A stretch of 46,820 nucleotides of DNA from Desulfurococcales archaeon (GCA_015521115.1 WAOT01000009.1:1-46820); one strand, 5' to 3'; counted from the stretch's first letter, positions 7,671-15,771 are shown. Made by a program: numbers and translations. The notes: a model not told the origin generated them from the letters alone.

Positions 7671-9827
7671 TTGTCGGAAAGGGCTGAGATGACCGGTTTT
7701 ACCACGAGCATTAAAGAGTACACGCGGGTCGAGGGCATAATCCTCAGGCCCGCAGAGGCAATAGTGAAGTATGGTACACTAGTCCTGATAAAGGATAACA
7801 CTCAGGGCAAGGAGTACCTCGCAATGATAACTAACGTCCACGAGGAGACCCCGCACCCCGCCCTCGACGTAGAGAGGCTGAGGAAACTCTACCAGACCAT
7901 AACGGAGGCAAGCCTCCAAGACGCCTACCGGGTGCTACAGGAGCTGCTGAGCCCGACGCAGAACCTGATAAAATGGAGTAGTATCATGAGCGTGGAGCTC
8001 CGAGTCCTGGGGGAGATAAAGTCTACCGGGAGGGGGGAGAGGCTTGACACCTATGAGCGCCCTCCCAGGCCGTTCTCGAGCATATCCGAGCCCGAGCCGG
8101 GGAGGCTGGAGAGGATAATCCACTCCAGCCTAGGGCCAGACTATAAGAGGACTGGGATATACATTGGTAGGCTGAGCCTCCTCGAGACCGTAAGGATATA
8201 CATGAACGCCTCAAGACTAAACACGCACCTAAGCATACTCGCCCAGACCGGGGGCGGTAAGACGGAGACCGTGAAGAGGCTCGTCTACGAGATCACCAGG
8301 AGGCGCCACCACATAGGGAAGCCCCTAGGAGGAGTGGTGGTGTTCGACATAGCAGGGGAGTACACAGGGTACCCCTACATACCGCCAGACAGCGTGCCCC
8401 TACTCGACGCAGTCCTCAACCCAAGGGACTACGAGGGGACAGAGCACATCCCCGACCCGGTCTACACCCCTGAGGCCGTGACCGTGGTCGTCCCCTACGA
8501 GCTGACCAGGACAGGGGGTAGGGAGCAGGAGAAGCTCCTCCTAGAAGGCCTCAGATCCCTCGCATGCCAGCTCTCAGCGAGGCTGGGCCGGGCTGTCGAT
8601 GTCCTAGCCTTCCTAACATGGGAGAGGAGGTATGCGAGGGTGGACGCATCGAACGGAGGCCGCTGCGACCTCTCAGGGGACAGGAGGCTGAGATATGACG
8701 AGGCTTACAATATACTCCTCTCCAGCCCCTTCCTAGTTGTGGGCCTACCACTGCCCGGGTTTATGGACATAGATACCATGGTGGAGCTGAGCGGCACGAG
8801 GAGCGAGTACTTCCCCATTATTGTGGCCGACATAGCCGGAACCCTAGACCTATACCACGGAACCGACGTGTACGGCATCTCCCTCCTCCTAGCCCTCATA
8901 AGCGAGAACCCCACACAGCTTGGAGCCCTCCTCTCAACCCCTAAGGAGCCCGGTACAGCTAGGATACTAGCAGTATACGATAAGAGGTGTGCCACAAACG
9001 ACTGGGGAGACCCTGACCCGAAGAAGGACGGGGTTAGGGTCTCGAGGCAGCTGTTCTACTCGTTCCTGAGGTATCTGGCCTGGATAGCGTATAAGTGGGA
9101 GGTGGCAGACCCCTCAAAGGACAGTGAGACTCGGGCCCTCTGCAAGCTCCTATCAGACCATCAGGCAAGGTCTAAGCTAGAGCTTCTCCTAAGGGATCTC
9201 CGGTGGATCACCGGTATATCGAGGGAGTACTCAGCCCAGGTTGTGGCGGGTGTCAGGAGGGCTCTGAAGAAGATAGACACTATGACCAGCGACGTGGTCG
9301 ACACTATACTCTTCGACAGGCTTATGGACAGGCTTATGAAAGGGTTCACCATAATCCACCTGGCACCCCCCAGCACGGGGAACGTCGACCAGCTACTAGG
9401 CCTCGTAGTGAAGAGGCTCTTCTACAGGCACGTCGGCCACTACACGCCTGAGAGGCTCACAGTCCTCGTAGTAGAGGAGGCCCACAACCTCGCACCAGCG
9501 GGGGAGGATAAGGCGAGCAAGAGGGCCCTCCTAAGGGTCGCACGGGAGGGTAGAAAGTGGGGTCTAAGCCTATGGCTGGTCACCCAGAGGCCCAGCTTCG
9601 TGGCCTCAGACCTGCTGAGCCAGACAGCGACGAGCATACTACTCCGCACAACCAACCCCGAAGACCTCTCAACTATTAAGAGGAGCGTTGAGAGCGCCGC
9701 GGCAGAGATAGTGGACAGGCTGCCAGAGCTGGAGCCTAGCAGGGGCGAGGCGCTACTCACAGGACTAGCGGCACCTGAGAGGAGGATCCCCCTACTCATA
9801 CTAGTCGAGAAGCTCAGCAGATCCTAA
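7671..9827 (+). CDS. HerA-like bipolar DNA helicase/translocase ATPase, enlarged (718 aa)
   Basis: HerA/FtsK-type hexameric ATPase that, with NurA, resects or pumps DNA. An N-terminal beta-rich (HAS-like) region (EGIILRPAEAIVKYGTLVLI) is followed by Walker A AQTGGGKTE with Lys197, Walker B LVVEEAHN with Glu602/603, then the HerA-type sensor/arginine region (WLVTQRP, SILLRTTNPEDL) and the GEALLTG C-terminal motif. About 400 residues separate Walker A and B, more than in standard ~500-residue HerA, so the ATPase core has an insertion. TTG start at 7671, or ATG 7689; GGGGGTG lies just upstream. No mre11 or rad50 lies alongside. Confidence 0.87.
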   Translation: MSERAEMTGFTTSIKEYTRVEGIILRPAEAIVKYGTLVLIKDNTQGKEYLAMITNVHEETPHPALDVERLRKLYQTITEASLQDAYRVLQELLSPTQNLIKWSSIMSVELRVLGEIKSTGRGERLDTYERPPRPFSSISEPEPGRLERIIHSSLGPDYKRTGIYIGRLSLLETVRIYMNASRLNTHLSILAQTGGGKTETVKRLVYEITRRRHHIGKPLGGVVVFDIAGEYTGYPYIPPDSVPLLDAVLNPRDYEGTEHIPDPVYTPEAVTVVVPYELTRTGGREQEKLLLEGLRSLACQLSARLGRAVDVLAFLTWERRYARVDASNGGRCDLSGDRRLRYDEAYNILLSSPFLVVGLPLPGFMDIDTMVELSGTRSEYFPIIVADIAGTLDLYHGTDVYGISLLLALISENPTQLGALLSTPKEPGTARILAVYDKRCATNDWGDPDPKKDGVRVSRQLFYSFLRYLAWIAYKWEVADPSKDSETRALCKLLSDHQARSKLELLLRDLRWITGISREYSAQVVAGVRRALKKIDTMTSDVVDTILFDRLMDRLMKGFTIIHLAPPSTGNVDQLLGLVVKRLFYRHVGHYTPERLTVLVVEEAHNLAPAGEDKASKRALLRVAREGRKWGLSLWLVTQRPSFVASDLLSQTATSILLRTTNPEDLSTIKRSVESAAAEIVDRLPELEPSRGEALLTGLAAPERRIPLLILVEKLSRS

Positions 9828-9836
9828 CACCACCCA

Positions 9837-9845
9837 CTATATACC
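9837..9845 (+). promoter_or_regulatory. TATA box before small membrane protein
   Basis: CTATATACC about 50 bases upstream of GTG 9889, right after the HerA-like gene stop; it would separate the small gene from the nurA-herA unit. Confidence 0.45.
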
Positions 9846-9888
9846 CCGGGAGCAGGCCACCGTGAGGCTGTAGGGTTGAGGTGCCGAG

Positions 9889-10152
9889 GTGGCCACTGTG
9901 GGCATTATAGACCTGCTACGCTACACGCTAGCGGCCCTGGTCACACTAGTCTATGCAGTATACATGGCCTCAACGGTGTACCACGGAGGGAGGGCTCTGA
10001 GCGCAGTACTTAGGAGGAGGGAGACCGCTGAGTACTCGAGGAAGACCCTAACGGGCGCCATTATTCTCGGGGCTATCCTGACGGCCGCGTGGGCTGTTCT
10101 CGTCATAATCCTCCTATCCCCCGAGCTCGGCCTCCCACTTGGTGGTGGCTGA
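9889..10152 (+). CDS. Small two-helix membrane protein (87 aa)
   Basis: Two clear transmembrane helices (about residues 9-29, LLRYTLAALVTLVYAVYMAS, and 54-77, LTGAIILGAILTAAWAVLVI) are joined by a basic loop (LRRRETAEYSRK) that should face the cytoplasm. GTG start with GAGGTGCCGAG upstream. The last 39 bases overlap the 3' end of the convergent gene on the other strand. Function unknown. Confidence 0.65.
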   Translation: MATVGIIDLLRYTLAALVTLVYAVYMASTVYHGGRALSAVLRRRETAEYSRKTLTGAIILGAILTAAWAVLVIILLSPELGLPLGGG

Positions 10153-10635
10153 GGGGCTCGCCAGGGAGAGGAGGATCTCGCGTAGCCTCTCCCTGTTCCT
10201 CCTACTCCTATAGCTCGGGAGGCTCACCCTCGGAGGCCCAGCCGATATAACTGGGGGGCTCCCAATGATGTGTGCAGCCTTGTCGAGGGCCTCCCGATAC
10301 GCTTTCACGTTTACATAGTACACTATGCTCCTGTAACTGGTTAGGAGCCCCTTGAGATCCTCTACAACAGACCTCAGGAGGATCTCCCGCCTCCAGGGCT
10401 CCCTCCTATAGTAGAGGTCGGTTGTCGGCCTGATATCGCAGTGCCTGTAAGCCCCCTCCTCCCCCCAGGGGACTATGCCCGGCTTACAACTGTCTATCGC
10501 CGCCATATCGACAGCCCCGGCCTCGACTAGGTCGCCAACGGTTGAGAGCACCACCCTCCAGTTACTGCAGAGGCTATAGTCCCCGAGCCGGACGCAGGGG
10601 TTGCACGGGAGTACTAGGAGAACCTTCGAGACCAA
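10114..10635 (-). CDS. DUF5591-like protein, possible accessory half of a TGT-like enzyme
   Basis: A 173-residue Cys-rich protein (LPCNPCVRLGDYSLCSNW, DSCKPGIVPWGEE, YRHCDI). The Cys-containing first strand and the GIVPWGEE...Y..CDI block resemble the 'PC.....S' and 'GLVPRELE.YP..YD' blocks of the DUF5591 domain found in archaeosine tRNA-guanine transglycosylase and ArcS. TTG start at 10635, seven bases after the stop of the TGT-like gene, with GGGTG in front. In archaeal TGT the equivalent domain is fused to the catalytic barrel; here it would be a separate protein. The domain assignment is from a few motifs only. Confidence 0.5.
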   Translation of the reverse strand: MVSKVLLVLPCNPCVRLGDYSLCSNWRVVLSTVGDLVEAGAVDMAAIDSCKPGIVPWGEEGAYRHCDIRPTTDLYYRREPWRREILLRSVVEDLKGLLTSYRSIVYYVNVKAYREALDKAAHIIGSPPVISAGPPRVSLPSYRSRRNRERLREILLSLASPSATTKWEAELGG

Positions 10636-10642
10636 CCCCGGT

Positions 10643-11425
10643 TCACCCTGCTGATGCGGCTTCAGCCTTCGCCAGGTACGCGGTTATCGCCTTATAGCTC
10701 GCCTCCTCAGGGGTGTGGGCCGCGTATACTGTCCGCCTCCTGAATGTGATCTCGGCTAGCCACCCGCTACTGTCAACACTATAGACACTCTCCAGTAGCC
10801 CCCTCCTCCTAAGCCCCCTGATGAGGCGTACACCTATGCCGAAGAGGTGGAGGACAATGTCTAGGCCCATGGAGCGGGACTCCCTTAAGACGGACGAGAC
10901 GAGCCTTGAGAGGAACGCTATCCTCCTCCTCGGCCCGTCCAACCCCCCGACGCCCACGAGGCGGGCACCCGATCTCATGGGCGCCCTGTCTAATAGGCCC
11001 AACTCCCACTCGGCCCGAAGCGAAGCCAGGTAGCCCTCCACAGTCTCCCCCTGCAGTACCGGTATGAACTCCCCCGGATGTAGCTGGGTGAACCTGACGC
11101 TCCTCTCAATGGTGAGCCCCGGATCGCCGGGGACGTCGGGGGCCACGACGAGATCCCAGGGGCCCTCCACAGCCCTCGCAGCGTAGTCCTCGAGGGGCAC
11201 CTCCATGCCGAGCCTCATGAGGTGGTAGGCACCACTATCAAGCATCACCTCCCCAAGAGCCCCATGCTCTCTAAGGAGGAGGAGCCTCCTATAGCTCGAG
11301 GGCTTCCAGGTCAGAGTAGAGTAGCTGACCAGCACGTCAACAGGCCCCCTCTCCCCTGCGGCCCTCAAAAGGGCGTTAACCTTAGCCATTGAGACATCGG
11401 GTAATACTATGAATACCCTCACCAT
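10643..11425 (-). CDS. tRNA-guanine transglycosylase-like / DpdA-like base-exchange enzyme
   Basis: A 260-residue TIM-barrel-type protein with TGT-superfamily landmarks: VMLDSGAYHLM (the DSG general-acid block), VVAPDVPGD, FIPVLQGETVEGYL (the 'vvQG' strand), LVGVGGLDGPRRR (the GG base-binding loop), LHLFGIG and SVDSSGWL, where the second Asp would be the nucleophile. The Zn-binding C-X-C-X2-C and the C-terminal PUA domain of canonical TGT are absent. This spacing and the 'S.DSSGW' ending are characteristic of DpdA proteins that insert 7-deazaguanines into DNA. ATG start, with GGGGG and a TATA box (GGTATAAAGG, 11469-11478) upstream. Substrate (tRNA or DNA) unknown. Confidence 0.72.
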   Translation of the reverse strand: MVRVFIVLPDVSMAKVNALLRAAGERGPVDVLVSYSTLTWKPSSYRRLLLLREHGALGEVMLDSGAYHLMRLGMEVPLEDYAARAVEGPWDLVVAPDVPGDPGLTIERSVRFTQLHPGEFIPVLQGETVEGYLASLRAEWELGLLDRAPMRSGARLVGVGGLDGPRRRIAFLSRLVSSVLRESRSMGLDIVLHLFGIGVRLIRGLRRRGLLESVYSVDSSGWLAEITFRRRTVYAAHTPEEASYKAITAYLAKAEAASAG

Positions 11426-11468
11426 CCCCGGAGGAACCCCCAGATATGATGAGCTCCCGTATTACCCA

Positions 11469-11478
11469 GGTATAAAGG
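11469..11478 (-). promoter_or_regulatory. TATA box of the TGT-like operon
   Basis: On the minus strand this reads CCTTTATACC; the expected start near 11446 gives a leader of about 20 bases ahead of ATG 11425. Confidence 0.55.
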
Positions 11479-11511
11479 GGGTCAAAGGCCTCCCCGGGGA
11501 GGGGGCCTAGC

Positions 11512-11519
11512 GTTTATAG
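11512..11519 (+). promoter_or_regulatory. TATA box for tRNA-Gln
   Basis: GTTTATAG about 50 bases upstream of the mature tRNA end, giving a precursor leader of roughly 25 bases. Confidence 0.45.
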
Positions 11520-11567
11520 GCCTGAACAGCCGTAACTACTAGTAAAAGGGGGGCGCCCCTGAAGGGT

Positions 11568-11643
11568 AGCCGGGTCGTCTAGCGGCCCAGGATGCGGGGC
11601 TTTGGCCCCCGAGACCGGGGTTCGAATCCCCGCCCGGCTGCCA
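11568..11643 (+). tRNA. tRNA-Gln (anticodon TTG), CCA encoded
   Basis: Complete cloverleaf: acceptor AGCCGGG / CCCGGCT, discriminator G, encoded CCA at 11641-11643; D arm GTCT / GGAT with loop AGCGGCCCA; anticodon stem CGGGG / CCCCG with loop CTTTGGC, anticodon TTG at 11602-11604; T arm CGGGG-TTCGAAT-CCCCG. No intron. It sits between the TGT-like operon and the PIG-V-like gene. Confidence 0.95.
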
Positions 11644-11689
11644 CCCCTCACGCGGGGTGGGGCTCTCGACTCCACAACCCCCAAAATTC

Positions 11690-12766
11690 CTATGCGAAGA
11701 ATGAGGTGTAGTGCCATACTGTTGCGACCACGTTACCACATATTCCTGCGGCAGCGTATAGTGTGGTGGCGGTGCTCGCCTTAGGCTCCCCGAGGGGTAT
11801 GAGGAGTGTTATGGAGTGCAGTGCTATCCTGGGGACGGATATCGATGGGACACCCCCGAGGAGGGGAAGGACTATGAGCCCCGGGAGGCCCGCCGCTAGG
11901 AGGGCCCACCTCCTCCTAGCTGCTAGGAGTATTGCTCCTAGAGTGTATGCTAGTATGAAGAGGTAGTTCCTGAAGAGGAAGACCCCCGGGGGTGTGGGTA
12001 TCCCGTTTAGTAGTGAGAACTGGTAGGTTATAGGCCCGTGGAGCAGCCACTCCGCCTGCTCAGCCGGGGAGACGAGGCCTGCGCCCCAGTGTTTCTCAGC
12101 CTTGAAGTAGGCGAGTGGTGTCCCAGCCTGTACGGTGAAGAAGGCTAGCACTAAAGCAACCGCGAGGGCCTGTGGCGTTATGAGCCCCAGTATACCCTTC
12201 CCCCTACGGCTTATTAGCAGGTGAAGTATTAGCCCGAGGCCTGCGAGGGCCATGCTGTATCTCGCAATCTCCCCCAGTGCTATAAGGATGCCCGCCCTCC
12301 ATGTGCGGCCTCTAATGTAGTAGGCGACGCCCCACACGGTTAGGGAGAGTGCGAGTGCCTCGGAGTATGCTGTGGTTGTGTAGAGGAGTAGTGGGGGGAA
12401 GGTCATGACTAGGAGCGCAGTCCTCCAGCCTGACACCCTCGAGAGGCCGGCTAGGAGGAAGAAGCTTGCAATGTTTGAGACTATGAGGGCTGAGGCCCAT
12501 GGGGGGATGCCTGTGGCGGCTAGGATCCTAATGGTTATGGGGTATAGTGGGGGGAAGGCGTAGTCGGCCTCCCCATGGTAGCCTTTTTCGGCTAGGCGTA
12601 TGTAGTGACCCCCGTCCCAGCGGAGGGCGAAGTCTTCTAGGGTTATTCTCCCTGTGAGGGCGCCTGCTGATAGGAGGACTATGACCTTAGTGGCGGCTAG
12701 CAGGGCCACTGCTAGGATAGGGGCGGTGAGCCTATATCGTCTCAACCTGTACACCCATCTCCTCAC
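11690..12766 (-). CDS. PIG-V/Gpi18-like membrane mannosyltransferase
   Basis: A 358-residue protein with about nine to ten transmembrane segments. The first lumenal loop holds ALRWDGGHYIRLAEKGY followed by YAFPPLYP, matching the WDG-hY and FFPLYP signatures of the GT76 (PIG-V) family; a later YSEALAL block matches the family's 'tEslfa' motif. Such enzymes transfer mannose from a polyprenyl-phosphate donor on the outer face of the membrane, so a role in surface glycan or glycolipid synthesis is likely. GTG start at 12766, overlapping the end of the deacylase gene by 35 bases; last gene of a leftward operon. Confidence 0.8.
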   Translation of the reverse strand: MRRWVYRLRRYRLTAPILAVALLAATKVIVLLSAGALTGRITLEDFALRWDGGHYIRLAEKGYHGEADYAFPPLYPITIRILAATGIPPWASALIVSNIASFFLLAGLSRVSGWRTALLVMTFPPLLLYTTTAYSEALALSLTVWGVAYYIRGRTWRAGILIALGEIARYSMALAGLGLILHLLISRRGKGILGLITPQALAVALVLAFFTVQAGTPLAYFKAEKHWGAGLVSPAEQAEWLLHGPITYQFSLLNGIPTPPGVFLFRNYLFILAYTLGAILLAARRRWALLAAGLPGLIVLPLLGGVPSISVPRIALHSITLLIPLGEPKASTATTLYAAAGICGNVVATVWHYTSFFA

Positions 12767-13571
12767 ATATTCTTACGACCCTCCTCCTATCCTGGCCCCT
12801 AAGGCTCTTCTTCTCGATCAGGGCGGTACCGGCCGGTTCCGGCCAGGTCTTCTTGACCGCCTCTACCACAACACTGTCGGGGACGCCCTGGTTGAAGGCG
12901 TATTTAGGTATGATATGCCCCATGCAGTATTCCCCTTCGAGGTGGATCCTGGTGAACTTCCTAGGGTAGTGAGTTCCGCCGAAGCCTGCCGCCAACTTGC
13001 ATTCGGGGAGATCGGTTGAGAGGGCTCTCAAGACTGCCGCGGCCATGGCCTCCTGTGCCCCGGGATCCTTCCACTCGTCGGGGGTGCTGCCGATCTCGAT
13101 GAAGACGAGGGGCTTCCTATTATTTGTGGGGCCGTGGTGCGTTGCCTCCAGGCTCACCTCATACTTATCCAGTAGTTGTCGGGCCTCAGCCTCCTCCAGG
13201 TATAGTGATAGTAGGAGCCTGCTTACCTGTGGGGCGCTATAGGCGAGCGTTGCAGGTGACCCCCGGAGAGCGGCCTGCTGTGTGGGGTTGCCCGTGTGGT
13301 GTGTTGTTAGTGTGGGCCTCCCACTAGTGCTTGCATGCCTTGATAGGACTATTACAACCTCCGCTTCAGGGTCGGGGGTCGTGTCGAGGAATTCGAACTC
13401 GACCTGCCTCCCCGGGTAGCCTGCGAGCAGAACCCCTCCTGGGAGGATGTGGCACTCCACCGCCCCGGGACAGTCCGCCTTCTCGGCCCCCGCCAGGTCA
13501 ACTAGTCTATGGGCTGACCCGCTGCCTGCAGGGTCGTCCACACTATAGACGAGGGCGTACCTGGGCCTCAA
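12732..13571 (-). CDS. dtdA: D-aminoacyl-tRNA deacylase, archaeal type (DTD2)
   Basis: Removes D-amino acids (and aldehyde adducts) from mischarged tRNA. Diagnostic DTD2/GEK1 motifs are present in order: SRHASTSGRPTLTTHHTGN, LEATHHGPTN, FIEIGSTPDEWKD, AGFGGTHYPRKFT and MGHIIPKYAF. The length of 279 is normal. TTG start at 13571 with GAGGGG upstream, four bases after the NUDIX stop; it overlaps the PIG-V-like gene downstream. Confidence 0.95.
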   Translation of the reverse strand: MRPRYALVYSVDDPAGSGSAHRLVDLAGAEKADCPGAVECHILPGGVLLAGYPGRQVEFEFLDTTPDPEAEVVIVLSRHASTSGRPTLTTHHTGNPTQQAALRGSPATLAYSAPQVSRLLLSLYLEEAEARQLLDKYEVSLEATHHGPTNNRKPLVFIEIGSTPDEWKDPGAQEAMAAAVLRALSTDLPECKLAAGFGGTHYPRKFTRIHLEGEYCMGHIIPKYAFNQGVPDSVVVEAVKKTWPEPAGTALIEKKSLRGQDRRRVVRICEEMGVQVETI

Positions 13572-13575
13572 CCGT

Positions 13576-14112
13576 TTACCCCTCTCTACTCTCCAGCCAG
13601 CTCTTTGCCATGTAGATTAGCGCTATCGTCTTGAGATCCCTTATCTCCCCCTTCGAGATCTTCTCGAGGGCCTCACTGATCTTAATCCTAACATTCGATA
13701 TGATCTCGTGCTCCTCAGGCCTAGCCTCCCCCGGCTCGGGATCCGGGGCTAGGTAGAGGTATAGCATCTCCGTGCTATACCCGGGGGCTGTATAGCCCCT
13801 CCCCACGGGCACTAGCTTACGGGCCCTGTACCCCGTCTCCTCCTCCAGCTCCCTCCTAGCGGCCTCCTCAGGCTCCTCGCCGGGGTCTACGACGCCCGCA
13901 GGCGCCTCAACTATGTACTCCCCGATCACCGGCCTGTACTGGCGCTCCAGTAGTATTGTGCCGTCGCTGAAGACGGGGAGGACTGCGACGGCATTGGGGA
14001 ATACTACCCTGTCAAACCTCATCCTTAGCCCGTTAGGGAGCTCCGCCTCCACGAGGCGGAAGACTACACGCCTACCCCTACACTCCTCCAGGATCCTCTC
14101 CTCCACGCCCAC
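13576..14112 (-). CDS. NUDIX hydrolase, ADP-ribose pyrophosphatase type
   Basis: Hydrolyses a nucleoside-diphosphate derivative, most likely ADP-ribose. The Nudix box runs from GVVDPGE through RRELEEETGY, with the metal-binding RE--EE Glu residues intact, preceded by the LERQYRPVIGEYIVEAPAG strand typical of ADP-ribose pyrophosphatases. GTG start at 14112 behind AAAGGTGC. It is followed four bases later by dtdA. A CTTTTTC run at 14148-14156 (minus strand) may end the transcript of the gene upstream. Confidence 0.9.
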   Translation of the reverse strand: MGVEERILEECRGRRVVFRLVEAELPNGLRMRFDRVVFPNAVAVLPVFSDGTILLERQYRPVIGEYIVEAPAGVVDPGEEPEEAARRELEEETGYRARKLVPVGRGYTAPGYSTEMLYLYLAPDPEPGEARPEEHEIISNVRIKISEALEKISKGEIRDLKTIALIYMAKSWLESREG

Positions 14113-14162
14113 GCACCTTTTAGAGGCGGTGGGCGCAGGTTGGGGTAGAAAAAGGGTGGCAC

Positions 14163-14447
14163 CTAGGCCCTGGCCTTGAGGCCCCTCTTCTCCAATGCTA
14201 TGAGGTACCTGCGGAGGAGGGCTGTGGCCCGGGTGATGTCTGCGGTGGCGAACATTGGCCCCTCCACCACGATCTCCTCCACGCCGTCCTCCACAAGCTC
14301 GACCTCGATACCGTCACCCCTGAAAATGGTCGCCACAGCCCTAGCCCTCTCCTCCAGGATCCTGGGGTACCTTATCCTAACCTTTACGGGCACATCCCGC
14401 ACCCAACTATAGATGTATGCCTGGGGAGTGGAAGATGTAGGAGACAT
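14163..14447 (-). CDS. Small alpha/beta protein, possibly Pcc1-like KEOPS subunit
   Basis: A 94-residue protein with a beta-alpha-beta-beta-alpha pattern (VKVRIRYPRILEERARAVATIF, VELVEDGVEEIVVEGP, DITRATALLRRYLIALEKRG). This is the size and layout of Pcc1, the dimerising subunit of the KEOPS t6A complex, but the match is by pattern, not by invariant residues. ATG 14447 is used here; GTG within VPVKVRIRYP, after GGGTG, would give a protein closer to the usual Pcc1 length. A long, structured leader precedes it (see 14481-14595). Confidence 0.5.
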   Translation of the reverse strand: MSPTSSTPQAYIYSWVRDVPVKVRIRYPRILEERARAVATIFRGDGIEVELVEDGVEEIVVEGPMFATADITRATALLRRYLIALEKRGLKARA

Positions 14448-14480
14448 GGTAACACCGTGAAGTAGACGCTGAACCGGAAG

Positions 14481-14595
14481 TTACACGAGCCCCTGCAGGC
14501 CCATAGGGGGAGGGTCGCTGGAGTAACCTCTCGTCATGCACTATCAGCTGAAACCGGTGTCCGCTCAACCCCTCCCCCGTCTAGGGCCCGTGTAA
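14481..14595 (-). ncRNA. Candidate structured RNA or structured 5' leader
   Basis: Two nested helices in a non-coding stretch: TTACACGAGCCC (14481-14492) pairs with GGGCCCGTGTAA (14584-14595), 7+4 bp around one mismatch; inside it GGGGGAGGG (14506-14514) pairs perfectly with CCCTCCCCC (14570-14578), enclosing a 55-nt domain. On the minus strand a TATA box (14613-14622) would place transcription initiation within a few bases of 14595, exactly at the base of the first helix. It could be a free RNA of about 115 nt or a riboswitch-like leader of the gene at 14447. No known RNA family was recognised. Confidence 0.45.
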
Positions 14596-14612
14596 AGCTA
14601 TTCTAGGCGCTG

Positions 14613-14622
14613 GCTTATAATC
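14613..14622. promoter_or_regulatory. Near-symmetric TATA box serving both directions
   Basis: GCTTATAATC reads as a TATA element on both strands. On plus it precedes the membrane protein at 14655; on minus it is about 25 bases from the base of the predicted RNA structure at 14595. Confidence 0.5.
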
Positions 14623-14654
14623 TAGCGACGCGGATCTCCCGTGGTAAAAGGTGT

Positions 14655-15761
14655 GTGGCAGGTATGGATGATAAGGGATGGCGTAAGGTTGCACGTGAGG
14701 TTAGTAGGGCCGGTGTTATAGCCTCCACGATATACATCCTAGCCTCATTCTCTCTCCTGTTCACCAGGCACGTGCACGAGCATGCTAAGACCATGCTATA
14801 CTCGGGCCTCCTACTCTTCCCCCACAGCGTAGCCATAGCTTATGTTGCGAGCGGGGCAACCGGTAGGTCAACCAAGGCCACCGGAGTAGCGGCCCTCCTT
14901 TCTATACCGGCCCTCCTAGCCCCCCTAGCAGCGCTCTACGACCCCTTCCTCACCCCATCACTCCTGTTCCTACTAGGCGGCCTACCCCTCGCTCTGGCAT
15001 CCCTCATTGCAGCGGGCCAGAGGGGCGGGAGCCTGAGGCTAAGCTTGGTCATGACAGCGGTCACCTACATATCCACGGCGCTCACAATCGCTTCCTGGCT
15101 CCTCAGGAGGGGTGGTCTCTTCTCGCAGTACTCGTTAGGCCTCACAATGTCCTACACTATAGCCCTCATATACTCTGTCACGTTCCACAGCCTACCGGCT
15201 ACCTACAAGGACAAGCCAGTCACGCTGCTCGGCTATGTCTCAGTAGCGTTGACCTCGATCTCATCACTCCTCGTCGTGTGGGATCTGGTTGGAGAGGGGC
15301 TCCCCCTCCTACTCCTCTCCATGTACACCTACATCGTTGGGGCCCGGCTCTACAGGGTGCCCCAGTATATCGCGTGGGTACGCTCAAACATAAAGCGGGG
15401 CACAGCGGCCTATAGGGGGATGAAATACTACCTAGACGGCCACATCTTCGTGATCGCAACAGCCCTCTTAGCAACTGCCATGATAGGGTACGAGGTCTTA
15501 AAGCCCGGCCCCTGCAGTGTGGGCTGCATACTCCTCTCATTGCACGTCCTAGCACTAGGCTTCTCCTGGATGCATGTGGCAATCCACGCCCCGATGATGC
15601 TCCCAGTAATTGTCGGTGTGAGGCATGCTAAGAGGTACAACATATGGCCGTACCTGCTAACAATACTATCACTCCTACTATGGCCTGGGGCGGGGCTCGC
15701 CTCCTTAATACTCATACTAGCGTCGTTCGCAGCGATGATCCTAGTGTTCCTGAGGTTGTGA
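14655..15761 (+). CDS. His-rich multi-pass membrane protein, NnrS/haem-protein-like
   Basis: A 368-residue protein with about eleven to twelve transmembrane segments. Histidines sit at helix ends: RHVHEHAKTML, LLFPHSVAIAY, VTFHSLPATY, YLDGHIFVIA and LSLHVLALGFSWMHVAIHAPMM (cited in part). The LH-LALGF-W-HVAIHAP stretch is reminiscent of NnrS and related haem/copper-binding membrane proteins, so a metal or haem role is possible but unproven. Start GTG 14655 or ATG 14664. It reads away from the Pcc1-like gene through a shared TATA region. Confidence 0.6.
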   Translation: MAGMDDKGWRKVAREVSRAGVIASTIYILASFSLLFTRHVHEHAKTMLYSGLLLFPHSVAIAYVASGATGRSTKATGVAALLSIPALLAPLAALYDPFLTPSLLFLLGGLPLALASLIAAGQRGGSLRLSLVMTAVTYISTALTIASWLLRRGGLFSQYSLGLTMSYTIALIYSVTFHSLPATYKDKPVTLLGYVSVALTSISSLLVVWDLVGEGLPLLLLSMYTYIVGARLYRVPQYIAWVRSNIKRGTAAYRGMKYYLDGHIFVIATALLATAMIGYEVLKPGPCSVGCILLSLHVLALGFSWMHVAIHAPMMLPVIVGVRHAKRYNIWPYLLTILSLLLWPGAGLASLILILASFAAMILVFLRL

Positions 15762-15771
15762 TAGTAATACA

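Noticed and set aside
14451-14492. Resemblance of ACACC...GAACCGGAAGTTA to the 5S rRNA loop region
   Set aside because: The rest of a 5S molecule (5'/3' closing helix, loop E) is missing, and the bases take part in the other pairing found at 14481-14595.
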